NCBI GenBank assembly: GCA_025057395.1
Contig: JANWXU010000009.1
Location: 1 to 58,988, forward strand
Source: Bacteroidia bacterium
GTDB taxonomy: Bacteria > Bacteroidota > Bacteroidia > J057 > JANWXU01
DNA length: 58,988 nucleotides
Reading direction: 5' to 3'
Within the stretch, counting starts at the first letter, position 1, and each line of letters begins with the position of its first letter. The notes beneath the pieces are model-generated. The model saw only the letters and a list, made by a program, of their open reading frames with translations, had not been told where the DNA came from and searched no databases. Shown piece by piece: positions 8,545 to 17,329 of the stretch. The translations under genes and the position numbers were made by a program.

Positions 8545-8931
8545 TTGGAAACATTAGTAAACTTTACTATAAGGCTTGCGCCGAAAAATCGACAAAGGCT
8601 AGCTTATCTACTCAGCTTTTTCTTGAGTACTATAGTGCATCAAGAGCAAAAGCAAGAAATTGAAATTATTCAGGGAATGTTAAATAAATTAAAGCTTGAA
8701 GAGCTTATTTATAGCTATACCGAGATAGTAGCTTTTATGAGTCTTTCTACTATTGCACTAGAAAATAACTACCTAACTGAAGATTTTAAGCAAGAAATCC
8801 TTTTTTTAAGGAATCTTTTGGAAGTAAGCTCTCAAAATGAAAAAGGAATTACTTTTCTAGAGTACTTAACCCACAACAATAAATCACTAACTGGAAAATT
8901 AATTGGATTAAAGGACCGGTTTATTGATTAA
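8545..8931 (+). CDS. Small hypothetical protein upstream of ychF
   Basis: This 128-residue, apparently soluble and helical protein is not recognised. The frame begins with TTG at 8545, five codons after an in-frame stop; the first ATG in frame is only at residue 45. Either the TTG start is real or the N-terminus was lost. The stop lies 14 nt before the start of ychF, so the two genes are probably co-transcribed. The sequence is rich in Leu, Ile and Glu and has no membrane segment or clear motif. Confidence 0.45.
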   Translation: METLVNFTIRLAPKNRQRLAYLLSFFLSTIVHQEQKQEIEIIQGMLNKLKLEELIYSYTEIVAFMSLSTIALENNYLTEDFKQEILFLRNLLEVSSQNEKGITFLEYLTHNNKSLTGKLIGLKDRFID

Positions 8932-8945
8932 TGACTAAGTAAAAA

Positions 8946-10040
8946 ATGGGCTTTAAGTGTGGGATTGTAGGTCTTCCAAATGTTGGTAAATCAACCTTAT
9001 TTAATACTCTTGCTAATGCAAGTGCCGAAGCAGCTAATTATCCTTTTTGCACTATTGAACCCAATGTAGGAGTGGTTCCCGTTCCTGATCCTCGCCTTGA
9101 GCAGCTTGCTCAGTTAGTAAAACCCCAAAAAGTACAACCTGCCTTTGTGCACATTGTAGATATTGCGGGTCTAGTAAAGGGTGCTAGCAAGGGAGAAGGA
9201 TTAGGTAATCAATTTTTAGCTAATATTCGTGAATGTGATGCTATTTTACACGTCCTTCGCTGCTTTGATGACCCTAATGTTGTACATGTGGAGGGCAGTG
9301 TTGACCCCTTAAGAGATAAAGAAATCATAGATATTGAGCTACAGCTCAAAGACCTAGAAACATTGGAAAAAAGATGGCAAAAGGCACAAAAAAATGCTAA
9401 AGGCGGAAATAAAGATGCGCAGCGAGAAGCAGAATTGATTAAAAAAGTTATGGAGCATGTGGAAAAGGGGCAGTCTGTAAGAACTATGCTCTTGAGTGAT
9501 GAGGAGAAGTCGCTTCTAGCGGATAGTTTTTTGCTTACTGCAAAGCCTGTTTTATATGTTTGCAATGTAGACGAAAACCATTTGGAGGGCAATACTTATA
9601 CCCAAGCAGTACAAAAAATTGCTTCTCAAGAGGGTGCTGAAATGATTATTATTTGTGCAGCTTTGGAAGCACAAATATCAGCCCTTCAGGACCCTCAAGA
9701 AAAACAAGAATTTTTAGAAGCTATGAATATTAAGGAGCCGGGTCTTAATAAGCTTATTCGTGCTGCTTATCGCCTTCTAGGATTGCAAACTTATTTTACA
9801 GCGGGTCCTAAAGAAGTACGAGCCTGGACCATTCGAATTGGAACTCGGGCACCACAGGCAGCGGGTATCATTCATTCTGATTTTGAAAAAGGCTTCATTC
9901 GTGCTGAAGTTATTAAGTTTGAAGACTATATGCGTTATCAAAGCGAAGTGGCAGTGAAAGAAGCGGGTAAAATGGCTATTGAGGGAAAAGACTATATAGT
10001 ACAGGATGGTGATATTATGCACTTTCGATTTAATGTTTAG
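8946..10040 (+). CDS. ychF: Ribosome-associated GTPase/ATPase YchF (Obg-like ATPase)
   Basis: At 364 residues the protein matches the usual family length. The P-loop GLPNVGKST (residues 8-16) is followed by switch II DIAGLVKGASKGEGLGNQFL (Walker B region), a helical insertion (about 130-190) and a C-terminal TGS domain (about 280-364, containing FTAGPKEVRAW). YchF hydrolyses ATP rather than GTP, binds the ribosome and takes part in oxidative stress control in other bacteria. The ATG at 8946 gives the canonical N-terminus MGFKCGIVG. Confidence 0.97.
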   Translation: MGFKCGIVGLPNVGKSTLFNTLANASAEAANYPFCTIEPNVGVVPVPDPRLEQLAQLVKPQKVQPAFVHIVDIAGLVKGASKGEGLGNQFLANIRECDAILHVLRCFDDPNVVHVEGSVDPLRDKEIIDIELQLKDLETLEKRWQKAQKNAKGGNKDAQREAELIKKVMEHVEKGQSVRTMLLSDEEKSLLADSFLLTAKPVLYVCNVDENHLEGNTYTQAVQKIASQEGAEMIIICAALEAQISALQDPQEKQEFLEAMNIKEPGLNKLIRAAYRLLGLQTYFTAGPKEVRAWTIRIGTRAPQAAGIIHSDFEKGFIRAEVIKFEDYMRYQSEVAVKEAGKMAIEGKDYIVQDGDIMHFRFNV

Positions 10041-10096
10041 TTTTATTTTAGATAAATCCAATGCTATTTTAACCTGGCGATAATTTTTATATACCC

Positions 10097-10417
10097 ATGA
10101 ATGAAATTACGGTTGAATTACTAAAACAAAGGCTTGATAAAGGGGAAAGATTAATTTTGATAGACTGTCGTGAGCCCTATGAATTTGAAGTAAGTCGTCT
10201 AAGTGAGTATAATTATCCCTTGGATAGGATAGAAAGTTTAGTAGTAGATTTTGAAAACCAAAAAGAAGCTGAAATTATCGTATATTGTCGTTCTGGAAGG
10301 AGAAGCCTTATAATGGTAAATATGCTCCAAAGCTTAGGCTTTCAAAATGTAAAAAATTTAAAAGGAGGAATACTTGCTTGGCAGGCTCAAATTGATTCTT
10401 CTTTACCAGTAGCATAG
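10097..10417 (+). CDS. Rhodanese-domain protein
   Basis: This single-domain rhodanese has 106 residues. It has the N-terminal motif LIDCREPYEFE (about 20-30) and the active loop YCRSGRRS, where the cysteine would carry a persulfide. The motif NLKGGILAWQ near the C-terminus is typical. No signal peptide is present, so it acts in the cytoplasm, probably in sulfur transfer. It follows ychF after 56 nt. It resembles other cytoplasmic rhodaneses in general features but lies far from the sulfur cluster at 53-56 kb. Confidence 0.9.
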   Translation: MNEITVELLKQRLDKGERLILIDCREPYEFEVSRLSEYNYPLDRIESLVVDFENQKEAEIIVYCRSGRRSLIMVNMLQSLGFQNVKNLKGGILAWQAQIDSSLPVA

Positions 10418-10685
10418 AATAATAAATTAAAATCTTATACTGGATTTTTCTATTTTAGTAGGAGGTAAGCTTGTAATTTTATTTAAACTTCTATCAGCAC
10501 TAGTGCTTTATAAGTAGGACTATATTTCTCTTGCCAAATTTGGAGAATTTTTTAAAAGCTTTTTGAGCCTTTGTTGGGTAGCTATTTAATAAAATAAAGC
10601 TTAGCTAATTTCGAGGGGGGTACATATATTTCCAACTTACCAAAGACGCAACTCTACAAGAAAATATTTTTCTGCTTTTCCATAA

Positions 10686-13010
10686 TTAACGCTCTTGGCT
10701 TCCGCTTTGTTGTAGTTTCTTTTCCAATTGCATAGGATTGATATTTTCTGTATTTTTTCGCTTGAAGATTTCAATACGGGTAGTAGGAGTACGCGGAGGC
10801 CAATAATTATTACTTGTATCGATATCAGCAGTTTCTAAGTAAGGATCTAACGTAATATTTTTTATATTTTTATTGGTTAAAAATACTTTTGTTACACTTT
10901 TATCATTGAGACGCCAAATTTCGGCGGGGATCCGGTGTATTTCTTTAGTTCCGTCTTCAAATTCAAATTCTAAAATAATTGGCATAATTAGGCCCCCTAC
11001 GTTCTTGAATTTGATTTCGTAGTAATTATCGTTTCTCTCTAGTAATTTTTTTTCTTCTTCGGTTAAGTTTTCAAGATAGCGTTTGTACTGCATTTTATCT
11101 AAATAGGTTACCGCAAAGGGGTCATAAGTATTATAAAAATCACGGGCGGCAGAATCTGCCTCTACTTGAGTTTGTATTATAGCTGTTTGATTACGTAAAT
11201 CGCTGATATATTTAGGTTGTTCTTGGACTTGTTGTTTTTTAAGCGCTTTTTCAATTTCAGGGTTTTGTGTACTAAGTTTATATAAGCGTACACTTTCGAT
11301 GGCTATATCTACTGGTTCTGTGCCATAAAACCAACCTCGCCAAAACCAATCCAAATCCACACCCGATGCATCTTCCATTGTTCTAAAAAAATCTTCTGGA
11401 GTAGGGTGCTTGAACATCCAACGTTGAGCATAAGTTTTGAACGCAAAATCAAAAAGCTCTCTACCCATTATTGTTTCTCTAAGAATATTTAGGGCAGCAG
11501 CAGGTTTGCCATACGCTACATTTCCAAATTGTAGAATAGATTCAGAATTGGTCATGATAGGAACCATATTGGCAGGGTCTCCTTTCATAAAGTCTACGAT
11601 TTTATGGGCAGGTCCACGTCTGGAAGGATAACCTCTTTCCCATTCTTGCTCAGTCAAGTATTGCAAAAAGGAATTTAATCCCTCATCCATCCATGTCCAC
11701 TGCCTTTCGTCGGAATTAACAATCATAGGAAAATAATTATGTCCCACCTCGTGAATAATAACGCTTATCATTCCATATTTTACTCTCTCGGAGTAGGTAC
11801 CATCTTTTTCTGGACGGCCGCCATTAAAGCAAATCATAGGGTATTCCATTCCAATTTGATCGGTATGTACAGAGATGGCTACTGGGTAAGGGTAATCAAA
11901 AGTATACTTAGAATAGCATTTTAGAGTATGGGCAACTACCCGAGTAGAATATTGTTCCCATAGCGGATTGCCTTCTTTAGGGTAGAAAGACATTGCCATC
12001 ACAGTTCTATTTCCCATTTTTACTGCCATAGCATCCCAAATAAATTTACGAGAAGAGGCAAAAGCAAAATCTCGGACATTTTGTGCTTCGAAGACCCAAG
12101 TTTTTTTAGTAGTAGCCCGCTTTTTTTCTGCTTCTTTAGCTTCTTGCTCTGTGATGACGATAACAGGCTTATCAAAAGACTGCTCTGCTCTTTTGAGGCG
12201 CTCTCTTTGTAATGGAGTAAGACAAGCATTAGGATTTTTTAAAATGCCGGTAGCAGCTACTACGTGGTCTGATGGAGCTGTGATACTTACGCGATAATTT
12301 CCAAAGTTGAGTGTGAATTCTCCCCTTCCTAAAAATTGCTTATGTTGCCAGCCTTGAATATCGTTATAAACAGCCATGCGAGGGTAAAACTGAGCAATTG
12401 CATATAAATAGTTACCGTCTTCGGCAAAGTATTCATAACCTGAACGCCCCCCCCATTTAATTCTATCATTAATATTATACCAGTATTTTATTTCGAAGGT
12501 GAAAGTAGCTCCAGGTTGTAGAGGCTGGGGAAGATCGATGCGCATCATGGTTTTATTTATAACATAATGCAAAGGATTGCCATTACGTTCTCTTACAAAC
12601 TCAATCTTAAAGCCCCCATCAAAGTCGTAGTATAATTTTCTTAGGTCATTAAAGCTATTGATTTCTGCCATGCTCATAGTTTCGGTAGTTTGGGCATCGG
12701 CATCTTGGGCTTTTTGGTTTTGGTCTAATTGCAGCCATAGATAGTTGAGAATATCAGGCGACTTGTTGATATAAGTAATTGTTTCAAAGCCATAGATTCG
12801 CTGTAAAGAATCATCTAGTTCCACTTCAATATCGTAGTTCACCTGCTGTTGATAATATTGATGCCCTGGAGCTCCCGAGGCAGTTCTATAGGTATTAGGA
12901 GTATTCCATTCTTCATTAAGTTGCTTAAACTTAAGAGCAGCTGTATTATTTTGTGCCTTAGTAAAAGAGAAGGTAAGTAACAAAAGGATGAGAGAAGATG
13001 CTATTCTCAT
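10686..13010 (-). CDS. M1-family metallopeptidase, secreted
   Basis: This 774-residue zinc peptidase has a signal peptide (residues 1-20, ending TKAQ). The zinc site is HEVGH (H420, E421, H424) with the third ligand E443 in WMDEGL, spaced as in the M1 family (HExxH-x18-E). The exopeptidase motif is seen as GMEYPMICFNGGRP rather than the classical GAMEN, as is common in the Bacteroidota branch. The protein probably acts in the periplasm or at the outer membrane, trimming peptides. It lies 1 nt from the HupE-like gene and forms a minus-strand operon with it and the DUF6702-like gene. Confidence 0.92.
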   Translation of the reverse strand: MRIASSLILLLLTFSFTKAQNNTAALKFKQLNEEWNTPNTYRTASGAPGHQYYQQQVNYDIEVELDDSLQRIYGFETITYINKSPDILNYLWLQLDQNQKAQDADAQTTETMSMAEINSFNDLRKLYYDFDGGFKIEFVRERNGNPLHYVINKTMMRIDLPQPLQPGATFTFEIKYWYNINDRIKWGGRSGYEYFAEDGNYLYAIAQFYPRMAVYNDIQGWQHKQFLGRGEFTLNFGNYRVSITAPSDHVVAATGILKNPNACLTPLQRERLKRAEQSFDKPVIVITEQEAKEAEKKRATTKKTWVFEAQNVRDFAFASSRKFIWDAMAVKMGNRTVMAMSFYPKEGNPLWEQYSTRVVAHTLKCYSKYTFDYPYPVAISVHTDQIGMEYPMICFNGGRPEKDGTYSERVKYGMISVIIHEVGHNYFPMIVNSDERQWTWMDEGLNSFLQYLTEQEWERGYPSRRGPAHKIVDFMKGDPANMVPIMTNSESILQFGNVAYGKPAAALNILRETIMGRELFDFAFKTYAQRWMFKHPTPEDFFRTMEDASGVDLDWFWRGWFYGTEPVDIAIESVRLYKLSTQNPEIEKALKKQQVQEQPKYISDLRNQTAIIQTQVEADSAARDFYNTYDPFAVTYLDKMQYKRYLENLTEEEKKLLERNDNYYEIKFKNVGGLIMPIILEFEFEDGTKEIHRIPAEIWRLNDKSVTKVFLTNKNIKNITLDPYLETADIDTSNNYWPPRTPTTRIEIFKRKNTENINPMQLEKKLQQSGSQER

Positions 13011-13011
13011 A

Positions 13012-13617
13012 TTACCAAAACTTTGTTTGGAGTATTAAGACTAAAGCAATGCCTGCCGCCGCACCTGAAATAAACAGATTTTGGTCTCTTTGAATAATAG
13101 GAAAAAATAAATTAATTCCTAGAAGTAAAGCAAATAGCAATACAATTATAACAATTTGTCCTATTTCTATGCCTATATTAAAGGCTAAAAGAGCAGTAAA
13201 AATATCAGCTTCTTTTCCAAGTAGAGAACGTAAAAAATTAGAAAAACCTAGCCCATGAATTAATCCAAAAAAGAGAGTAAGAAGGTAACTTTTCCAGCGT
13301 AAGCGGAATAGAGAACTTAGGGGTTGATTATTTTGCCCCAGATTAGTTAATGCTGTTATGAAAATTGTTAGAGGAATTAAAAATTCAATAATTGGAGTGG
13401 AAAATACAACTAGTTGAAAAGTTGCTAGAACCAAAGTAGTGCAATGCCCTAGGGTAAAGGCTGTAATAAGAACTAGTAGTTTTTTCCATTCTTTCATAGA
13501 GTAAGGTGCACATAAAGCGAGTATAAAAACCAGGTGATCATATGCTTCAAGGTTAAGGATATGAAAAAATCCAAGCTCTAGGTAGCTCACAAAACTTTCC
13601 ATTATTAGATTATTCAA
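13012..13617 (-). CDS. HupE/UreJ-family membrane protein
   Basis: This integral membrane protein has 201 residues and about six hydrophobic segments. It has the family motifs GxxHILxxEAYDHLVFILALC at the N-terminus, TLGHCTTL, and ELIHG-like FGLIHGLGFSNFL in the middle. Histidines and aspartates in these segments suggest metal transport, and some relatives accompany Ni hydrogenases or ureases. None of those enzymes is nearby. The start overlaps the stop of the upstream gene by 4 nt, which points to coupled translation, and the M1 peptidase follows at once. The order DUF6702, HupE and M1 peptidase is, as far as I know, often seen in Bacteroidota. Confidence 0.82.
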   Translation of the reverse strand: MNNLIMESFVSYLELGFFHILNLEAYDHLVFILALCAPYSMKEWKKLLVLITAFTLGHCTTLVLATFQLVVFSTPIIEFLIPLTIFITALTNLGQNNQPLSSLFRLRWKSYLLTLFFGLIHGLGFSNFLRSLLGKEADIFTALLAFNIGIEIGQIVIIVLLFALLLGINLFFPIIQRDQNLFISGAAAGIALVLILQTKFW

Positions 13618-14135
13618 TTAAATTCGAAATATGCACGATAAGAATTACGTGTTAAATGTGTACTTCTTGTTTTACCGTGAATCCTAATATGAAGCATATT
13701 AATTTGTGAAGGAAATTCTTTGAATAGTATAGTATTTTGAACAATAAGCATAGGTATGGTTTTAATAGGTTTAGATTCCAGGTAGCACCAAGTAACTTCT
13801 TCTTCCTCTTCTTTACCTACAAAAGATAAATCAAGCTCCTGGTTTTCTTTCACCCATATTTTAATATGTTCTTTCAAATAAAGTTTAAGTAATTGATTAT
13901 TATCAAAATTATTTTTGGCTTGAAAGTTTTTTAGGGCTAATTGTAAGTCGTCGGTGAAGATGCGAATAGAGGCTTCTAAACATTGAGTTTGAGAATTGTG
14001 CTCTATTTGTGTGAGACTTACATAAAATGGATGATTCGAGGAGCTTTCACCTACATTATAAATAATTAACAAAAAAAATAGTATCCACTTAATCCAATTA
14101 TTATCAAAATTTTGCTCAGCTATTAGAAACTTCAT
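13614..14135 (-). CDS. DUF6702-like exported protein
   Basis: The ATG at 14135 gives a 173-residue protein with a hydrophobic N-terminal segment (WIKWILFFLLIIYNVG), probably a signal peptide. The frame stays open to an ATG at 14243, but that would bury the signal behind 36 polar residues, so the inner start is preferred. The mature part begins NHPFYVSLTQIEHN and contains IRIFTDDLQLALKNF, a pattern I associate with the DUF6702 family of Bacteroidota periplasmic proteins. The function is unknown. Its stop overlaps the start of the HupE-like gene by 4 nt. Confidence 0.68.
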   Translation of the reverse strand: MKFLIAEQNFDNNWIKWILFFLLIIYNVGESSSNHPFYVSLTQIEHNSQTQCLEASIRIFTDDLQLALKNFQAKNNFDNNQLLKLYLKEHIKIWVKENQELDLSFVGKEEEEEVTWCYLESKPIKTIPMLIVQNTILFKEFPSQINMLHIRIHGKTRSTHLTRNSYRAYFEFN

Positions 14136-14352
14136 GTTATTATTTGAGCGAGGATAAAACTTCTGTGATAAAAGTTTATACGGCAAAGAAATCTTATTCG
14201 ATGGCTCAATTTTCGAATTGTTAAAAGAGTGAGAGGTAGGCAAGTTAGAAAAATAAAGTTTACGATTGTACTCTATTAAAATTAAGGGGAGACAGAATTT
14301 TATTTAGTAGCAGTAATTACAAAAAAAGAAATTTCATAATTTCCTGACCTGT

Positions 14353-14378
14353 TATATAAATAAATATATATAAATAAA
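14353..14378. repeat. Short AT direct repeat before the reductase gene
   Basis: TATATAAATAAA occurs twice (14353-14364 and 14367-14378), 2 nt apart, about 20 nt before the start codon at 14396. It may be part of an AT-rich promoter or a slippage-prone tract. Confidence 0.4.
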
Positions 14379-14395
14379 TAACTGTTTTTTTGTAA

Positions 14396-15307
14396 ATGAA
14401 GTTAAAGACTGTTGTAGTAACTGGCAGCAATGGCTTACTAGGACAAAAGGTAGTAAATTTGCTGGCTCAACGTCCTGCAATAGAGCTTATTGCTACAGGT
14501 TTAGGCTATAACCGAAATCCAGAAACGAAGGGTTATACTTATCATTCTGTGGATGTTACTAATTCATTAGCCCTACGAAAAATCTTTGAGACTTATAAGC
14601 CTACTGAGGTAATTCACACTGCTGCTATGACTAATGTAGATGCTTGTGAAAAGGATCCTATAACGTGTCAGAAAGTAAATGTAGAAGCAGTAGCAAACCT
14701 ATGTGAATTATGTAAAGAATTCCAAACCAAACTTATTCATGTTTCTACCGATTTTATTTTTGATGGCAAGGAGGGGCTTTATACTGAAGAGGCGGAGCCC
14801 AATCCTCTTTCGGTATATGGAAAGGCTAAGTACGAGGCTGAAAAAATTATCATTTCAAGTTCAATTTCATATGCTATAGCGCGAACAATTTTGTTATATG
14901 GTGTAGCTCCGAATTTAAGCCGCACTAATATAGTGCTATGGATTATACAGAGCCTGCAAGCCGGTAAAGCGATTCAGGTGGTATCGGACCAATACCGAAG
15001 CCCTACTTTAGCTGAAGACCTAGCAGATGGGCTAGTAGCAATTCTTTTGAAGGAAAAAACAGGAATTTATCACTTATCGGGCCCCGAGGTGATGTCTATA
15101 TTAGAAATTGCCTATACTGTTGCTGACTATTTCGAGTTAGATAAGTCTTTGATTACACCCACTACTACGGCGGCTTTAGGGCAGCCTGCACTGCGTCCCC
15201 CCCGAACTGGTTTTATTTTGCTGAAAGCCAATTTAGAACTAGGCTACAATCCCCATTCTTTACGAAATGGCTTAGCTATTGTAAAGCAGCAACTAGAAGA
15301 TTTATAA
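14396..15307 (+). CDS. RmlD-like sugar-nucleotide reductase (SDR)
   Basis: This 303-residue protein is an extended short-chain dehydrogenase. The NAD(P)-binding motif is TGSNGLLG (residues 9-16), the active site has S117-T118 and Y141xxxK145 (VYGKAKYE), and the segment HTAAMTNVDACEKDP is typical of dTDP-4-dehydrorhamnose reductases (RmlD/RfbD). The likely role is the last step of dTDP-rhamnose synthesis or a related sugar reduction. The other rml genes are not in this window, so the exact substrate is open. The next gene begins 2 nt after the stop. Confidence 0.8.
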   Translation: MKLKTVVVTGSNGLLGQKVVNLLAQRPAIELIATGLGYNRNPETKGYTYHSVDVTNSLALRKIFETYKPTEVIHTAAMTNVDACEKDPITCQKVNVEAVANLCELCKEFQTKLIHVSTDFIFDGKEGLYTEEAEPNPLSVYGKAKYEAEKIIISSSISYAIARTILLYGVAPNLSRTNIVLWIIQSLQAGKAIQVVSDQYRSPTLAEDLADGLVAILLKEKTGIYHLSGPEVMSILEIAYTVADYFELDKSLITPTTTAALGQPALRPPRTGFILLKANLELGYNPHSLRNGLAIVKQQLEDL

Positions 15308-15309
15308 TC

Positions 15310-16011
15310 ATGATTTATTTTACGCCAGACTTTTTTGATTTTTTTCAGCAGCTTAGTCAAAATAATAATAAAGCTTGGATGGATGCGCATAAAAAGATAT
15401 TCGAGGAAGCTGTTAAGTTTCCCTTTCGCAGGTTGGTAAGTGATTTTTTGGAAAAGTTGTATGAATTGGAGCCTACTTTTCCTACTCAAAAGCCAGAGCA
15501 CTGTATTTTTCGTATTAATCGAGATATACGATTTTCTTCTAATAAGGAGCCTTACAAAACTCACGTGGCAGCTTATTTTTGTCGAGGGGGTAAGAAAAGC
15601 GAACGGCCTGGCTTTTACATACACTTAAGTGCCCAAGATTCTTTTGTAGGCGGTGGCTGCTATGAACTTTCTAGTAGTAATCTAAAAAAAATACGTCAGC
15701 AGATTTACTCCTGCTCCCAGGAATTTATGGCTTTGGTTAATGAGCCCTCTTTTTTAAATACGTTTGGTGAAATACAGGGCACAAAAAATAAAGTGTTGCC
15801 CAAGGAATATAAAAAAGTAGCTCAGCAGATACCCCTTCTTTATAATAAGCAGTATTATTTTTTAGTAAGCCTATCTAAGGAACAAATTTTAGGTCAAAAT
15901 TTGCTAGAGCTGCTTACTAGCTATTACCGAATAGCCTTGCCTATTTTAAAATTTTTTGAAAATGCTTTTCTTATCGAAGACTGTTCCTCTTGCTCAGATT
16001 TTTATTTATGA
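15310..16011 (+). CDS. DUF2461 family protein
   Basis: This 233-residue soluble protein matches the DUF2461 (TIGR02453) family. Key features are the start FTPDFFDFFQQLSQNNNKAW, the motif RINRDIRFSSNKEPYKTH (about 74-91) and HLSAQDSFVGGGCYELSS. The family is widespread but has no established function. The gene lies 2 nt behind the RmlD-like gene and must share its transcript. Confidence 0.9.
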   Translation: MIYFTPDFFDFFQQLSQNNNKAWMDAHKKIFEEAVKFPFRRLVSDFLEKLYELEPTFPTQKPEHCIFRINRDIRFSSNKEPYKTHVAAYFCRGGKKSERPGFYIHLSAQDSFVGGGCYELSSSNLKKIRQQIYSCSQEFMALVNEPSFLNTFGEIQGTKNKVLPKEYKKVAQQIPLLYNKQYYFLVSLSKEQILGQNLLELLTSYYRIALPILKFFENAFLIEDCSSCSDFYL

Positions 16012-16183
16012 GTAGAAGTTTTAACTAGACTAAATTTTACAGTTTCATTAAACTTTTTTTTAATATTGCTGTTTAGTAGCAAGAGTTACTAATTCCTATT
16101 CTCCTTATCAAAAAAGATTGCCTTCCTAGAAATTAGTTATTAGTAAGTAAATACCCAAACTAAAACTAAAATTCAGCACAAGT

Positions 16184-17248
16184 ATGGAAGAAAATAAAGA
16201 AAGAGCGAGTGAAAGTAAATTAGGGGGCTTTAGAGATAAATATTTTTCAGAGGGCCTTTTATGGTTTTGCAGAATTTTTGTAGGTTTACTATTTACCATT
16301 TCAGGCCTTATAAAGGTAAATGATATTACGGGTTTTGCTTACAAATTAGAAGATTATTTTAATGTATTTGAAAATGATTTTGGTTTACCTGCTCATTGGT
16401 TTGCCAGTTGGGCAATTCTTCAGTCAGCACTTATTTCTATTTTTGAGGTAGCAGTAGCTATTACGCTACTTATTGGTTTTTGGCCGCGTCTAACAGCTGG
16501 TTTATTGTTAGGAATGATAATCTTTTTTACTTTTCTTACCGGCTATTCCTGGCTTTTAGAGCGAGTGCAAGATTGCGGCTGTTTTGGCGATGCCCTAAAA
16601 TTAACACCCTTTCAGTCTTTTATGAAGGATGTGGTGCTTACGGTTTTAATTGGTTACATATACCGTTATCGTGGAGAAATAAAACCCTTAATGCCACCTA
16701 AGTTAAATGCTAGCACAGCAGCCATAGCAACATTGCTTACTACATTTATCACGTATTACTGCTATGCGCATTTACCTATTATCGATTTTCGCCCTGCTTG
16801 TGTAGGCTGTAATCTTAAAGAAAATGTAACCGAAAAAGAAGTTGAAGAGGGTGTTTTTGAAGCCAAGCTTAAGAGCTATTCTCCTATGCAAAATGATTGT
16901 CAAGTAGATGAGTTTAAGGGGAATACGCTGCTTTTTATTATTCCTAAGCTTCATAAGCTAGGTGATGAAGAGATTAAAAATCTTATACAGCTATATCAAG
17001 CTGTGAAAAATGATGTACAAGTACTAGCAGGAGTTAGTGCTTCTCCTACTTCAAAAGTGCAGGAGTATAAACAAAAATATAATATTCCCTTTTGTATGTC
17101 TTTGCAGGACGAAACGATGCTTAAAACGATGATACGTTCTAATCCGGGCTTTATTTTATTAAAAGATGGCATTGTAATTGGGCAATGGCATTATAATGAT
17201 ATTCCTAGCCGTGAGACTATTTTGAAAACACTGGATAAAAGTAAGTAG
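16184..17248 (+). CDS. DoxX/MauE-like membrane protein with thioredoxin-like C-terminus
   Basis: This 354-residue protein belongs to the BT_3928-type family of Bacteroidota. Residues about 20-165 form four or more membrane helices with FRIFVGLLFTISGLIKVND and the conserved DCGCFGDALKLTP motif, as in MauE/DoxX proteins that handle disulfide electrons. A fifth helix follows (about 170-195). The last 130 residues look like a thioredoxin-fold domain (from GNTLLFIIPKLHKLG to NPGFILLKDGIVIGQWHYND), but no CxxC pair is visible at the expected place. The cysteines in CVGC just after the fifth helix might take over. A role in envelope redox chemistry is inference. Confidence 0.78.
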   Translation: MEENKERASESKLGGFRDKYFSEGLLWFCRIFVGLLFTISGLIKVNDITGFAYKLEDYFNVFENDFGLPAHWFASWAILQSALISIFEVAVAITLLIGFWPRLTAGLLLGMIIFFTFLTGYSWLLERVQDCGCFGDALKLTPFQSFMKDVVLTVLIGYIYRYRGEIKPLMPPKLNASTAAIATLLTTFITYYCYAHLPIIDFRPACVGCNLKENVTEKEVEEGVFEAKLKSYSPMQNDCQVDEFKGNTLLFIIPKLHKLGDEEIKNLIQLYQAVKNDVQVLAGVSASPTSKVQEYKQKYNIPFCMSLQDETMLKTMIRSNPGFILLKDGIVIGQWHYNDIPSRETILKTLDKSK

Positions 17249-17329
17249 CTAAATTTTAAGCACTTCAAAAAAGAGCTATGAGTTGGATTCTTAGAGAAAC
17301 TCATGGTTCTTTTCTTATTATTTTAGGGG

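Noticed and set aside
10418-10685. Possible RNA or gene in the 268-nt convergent gap
   Set aside because: Only a 12-nt palindrome (AGCACTAGTGCT) near 10496 is visible; no T-run, promoter or frame supports a feature.
13012-13617. Part of a hydrogenase or urease locus
   Set aside because: The HupE/UreJ-like protein has no hydrogenase or urease genes nearby; the surrounding genes are a peptidase and a DUF6702-like protein.
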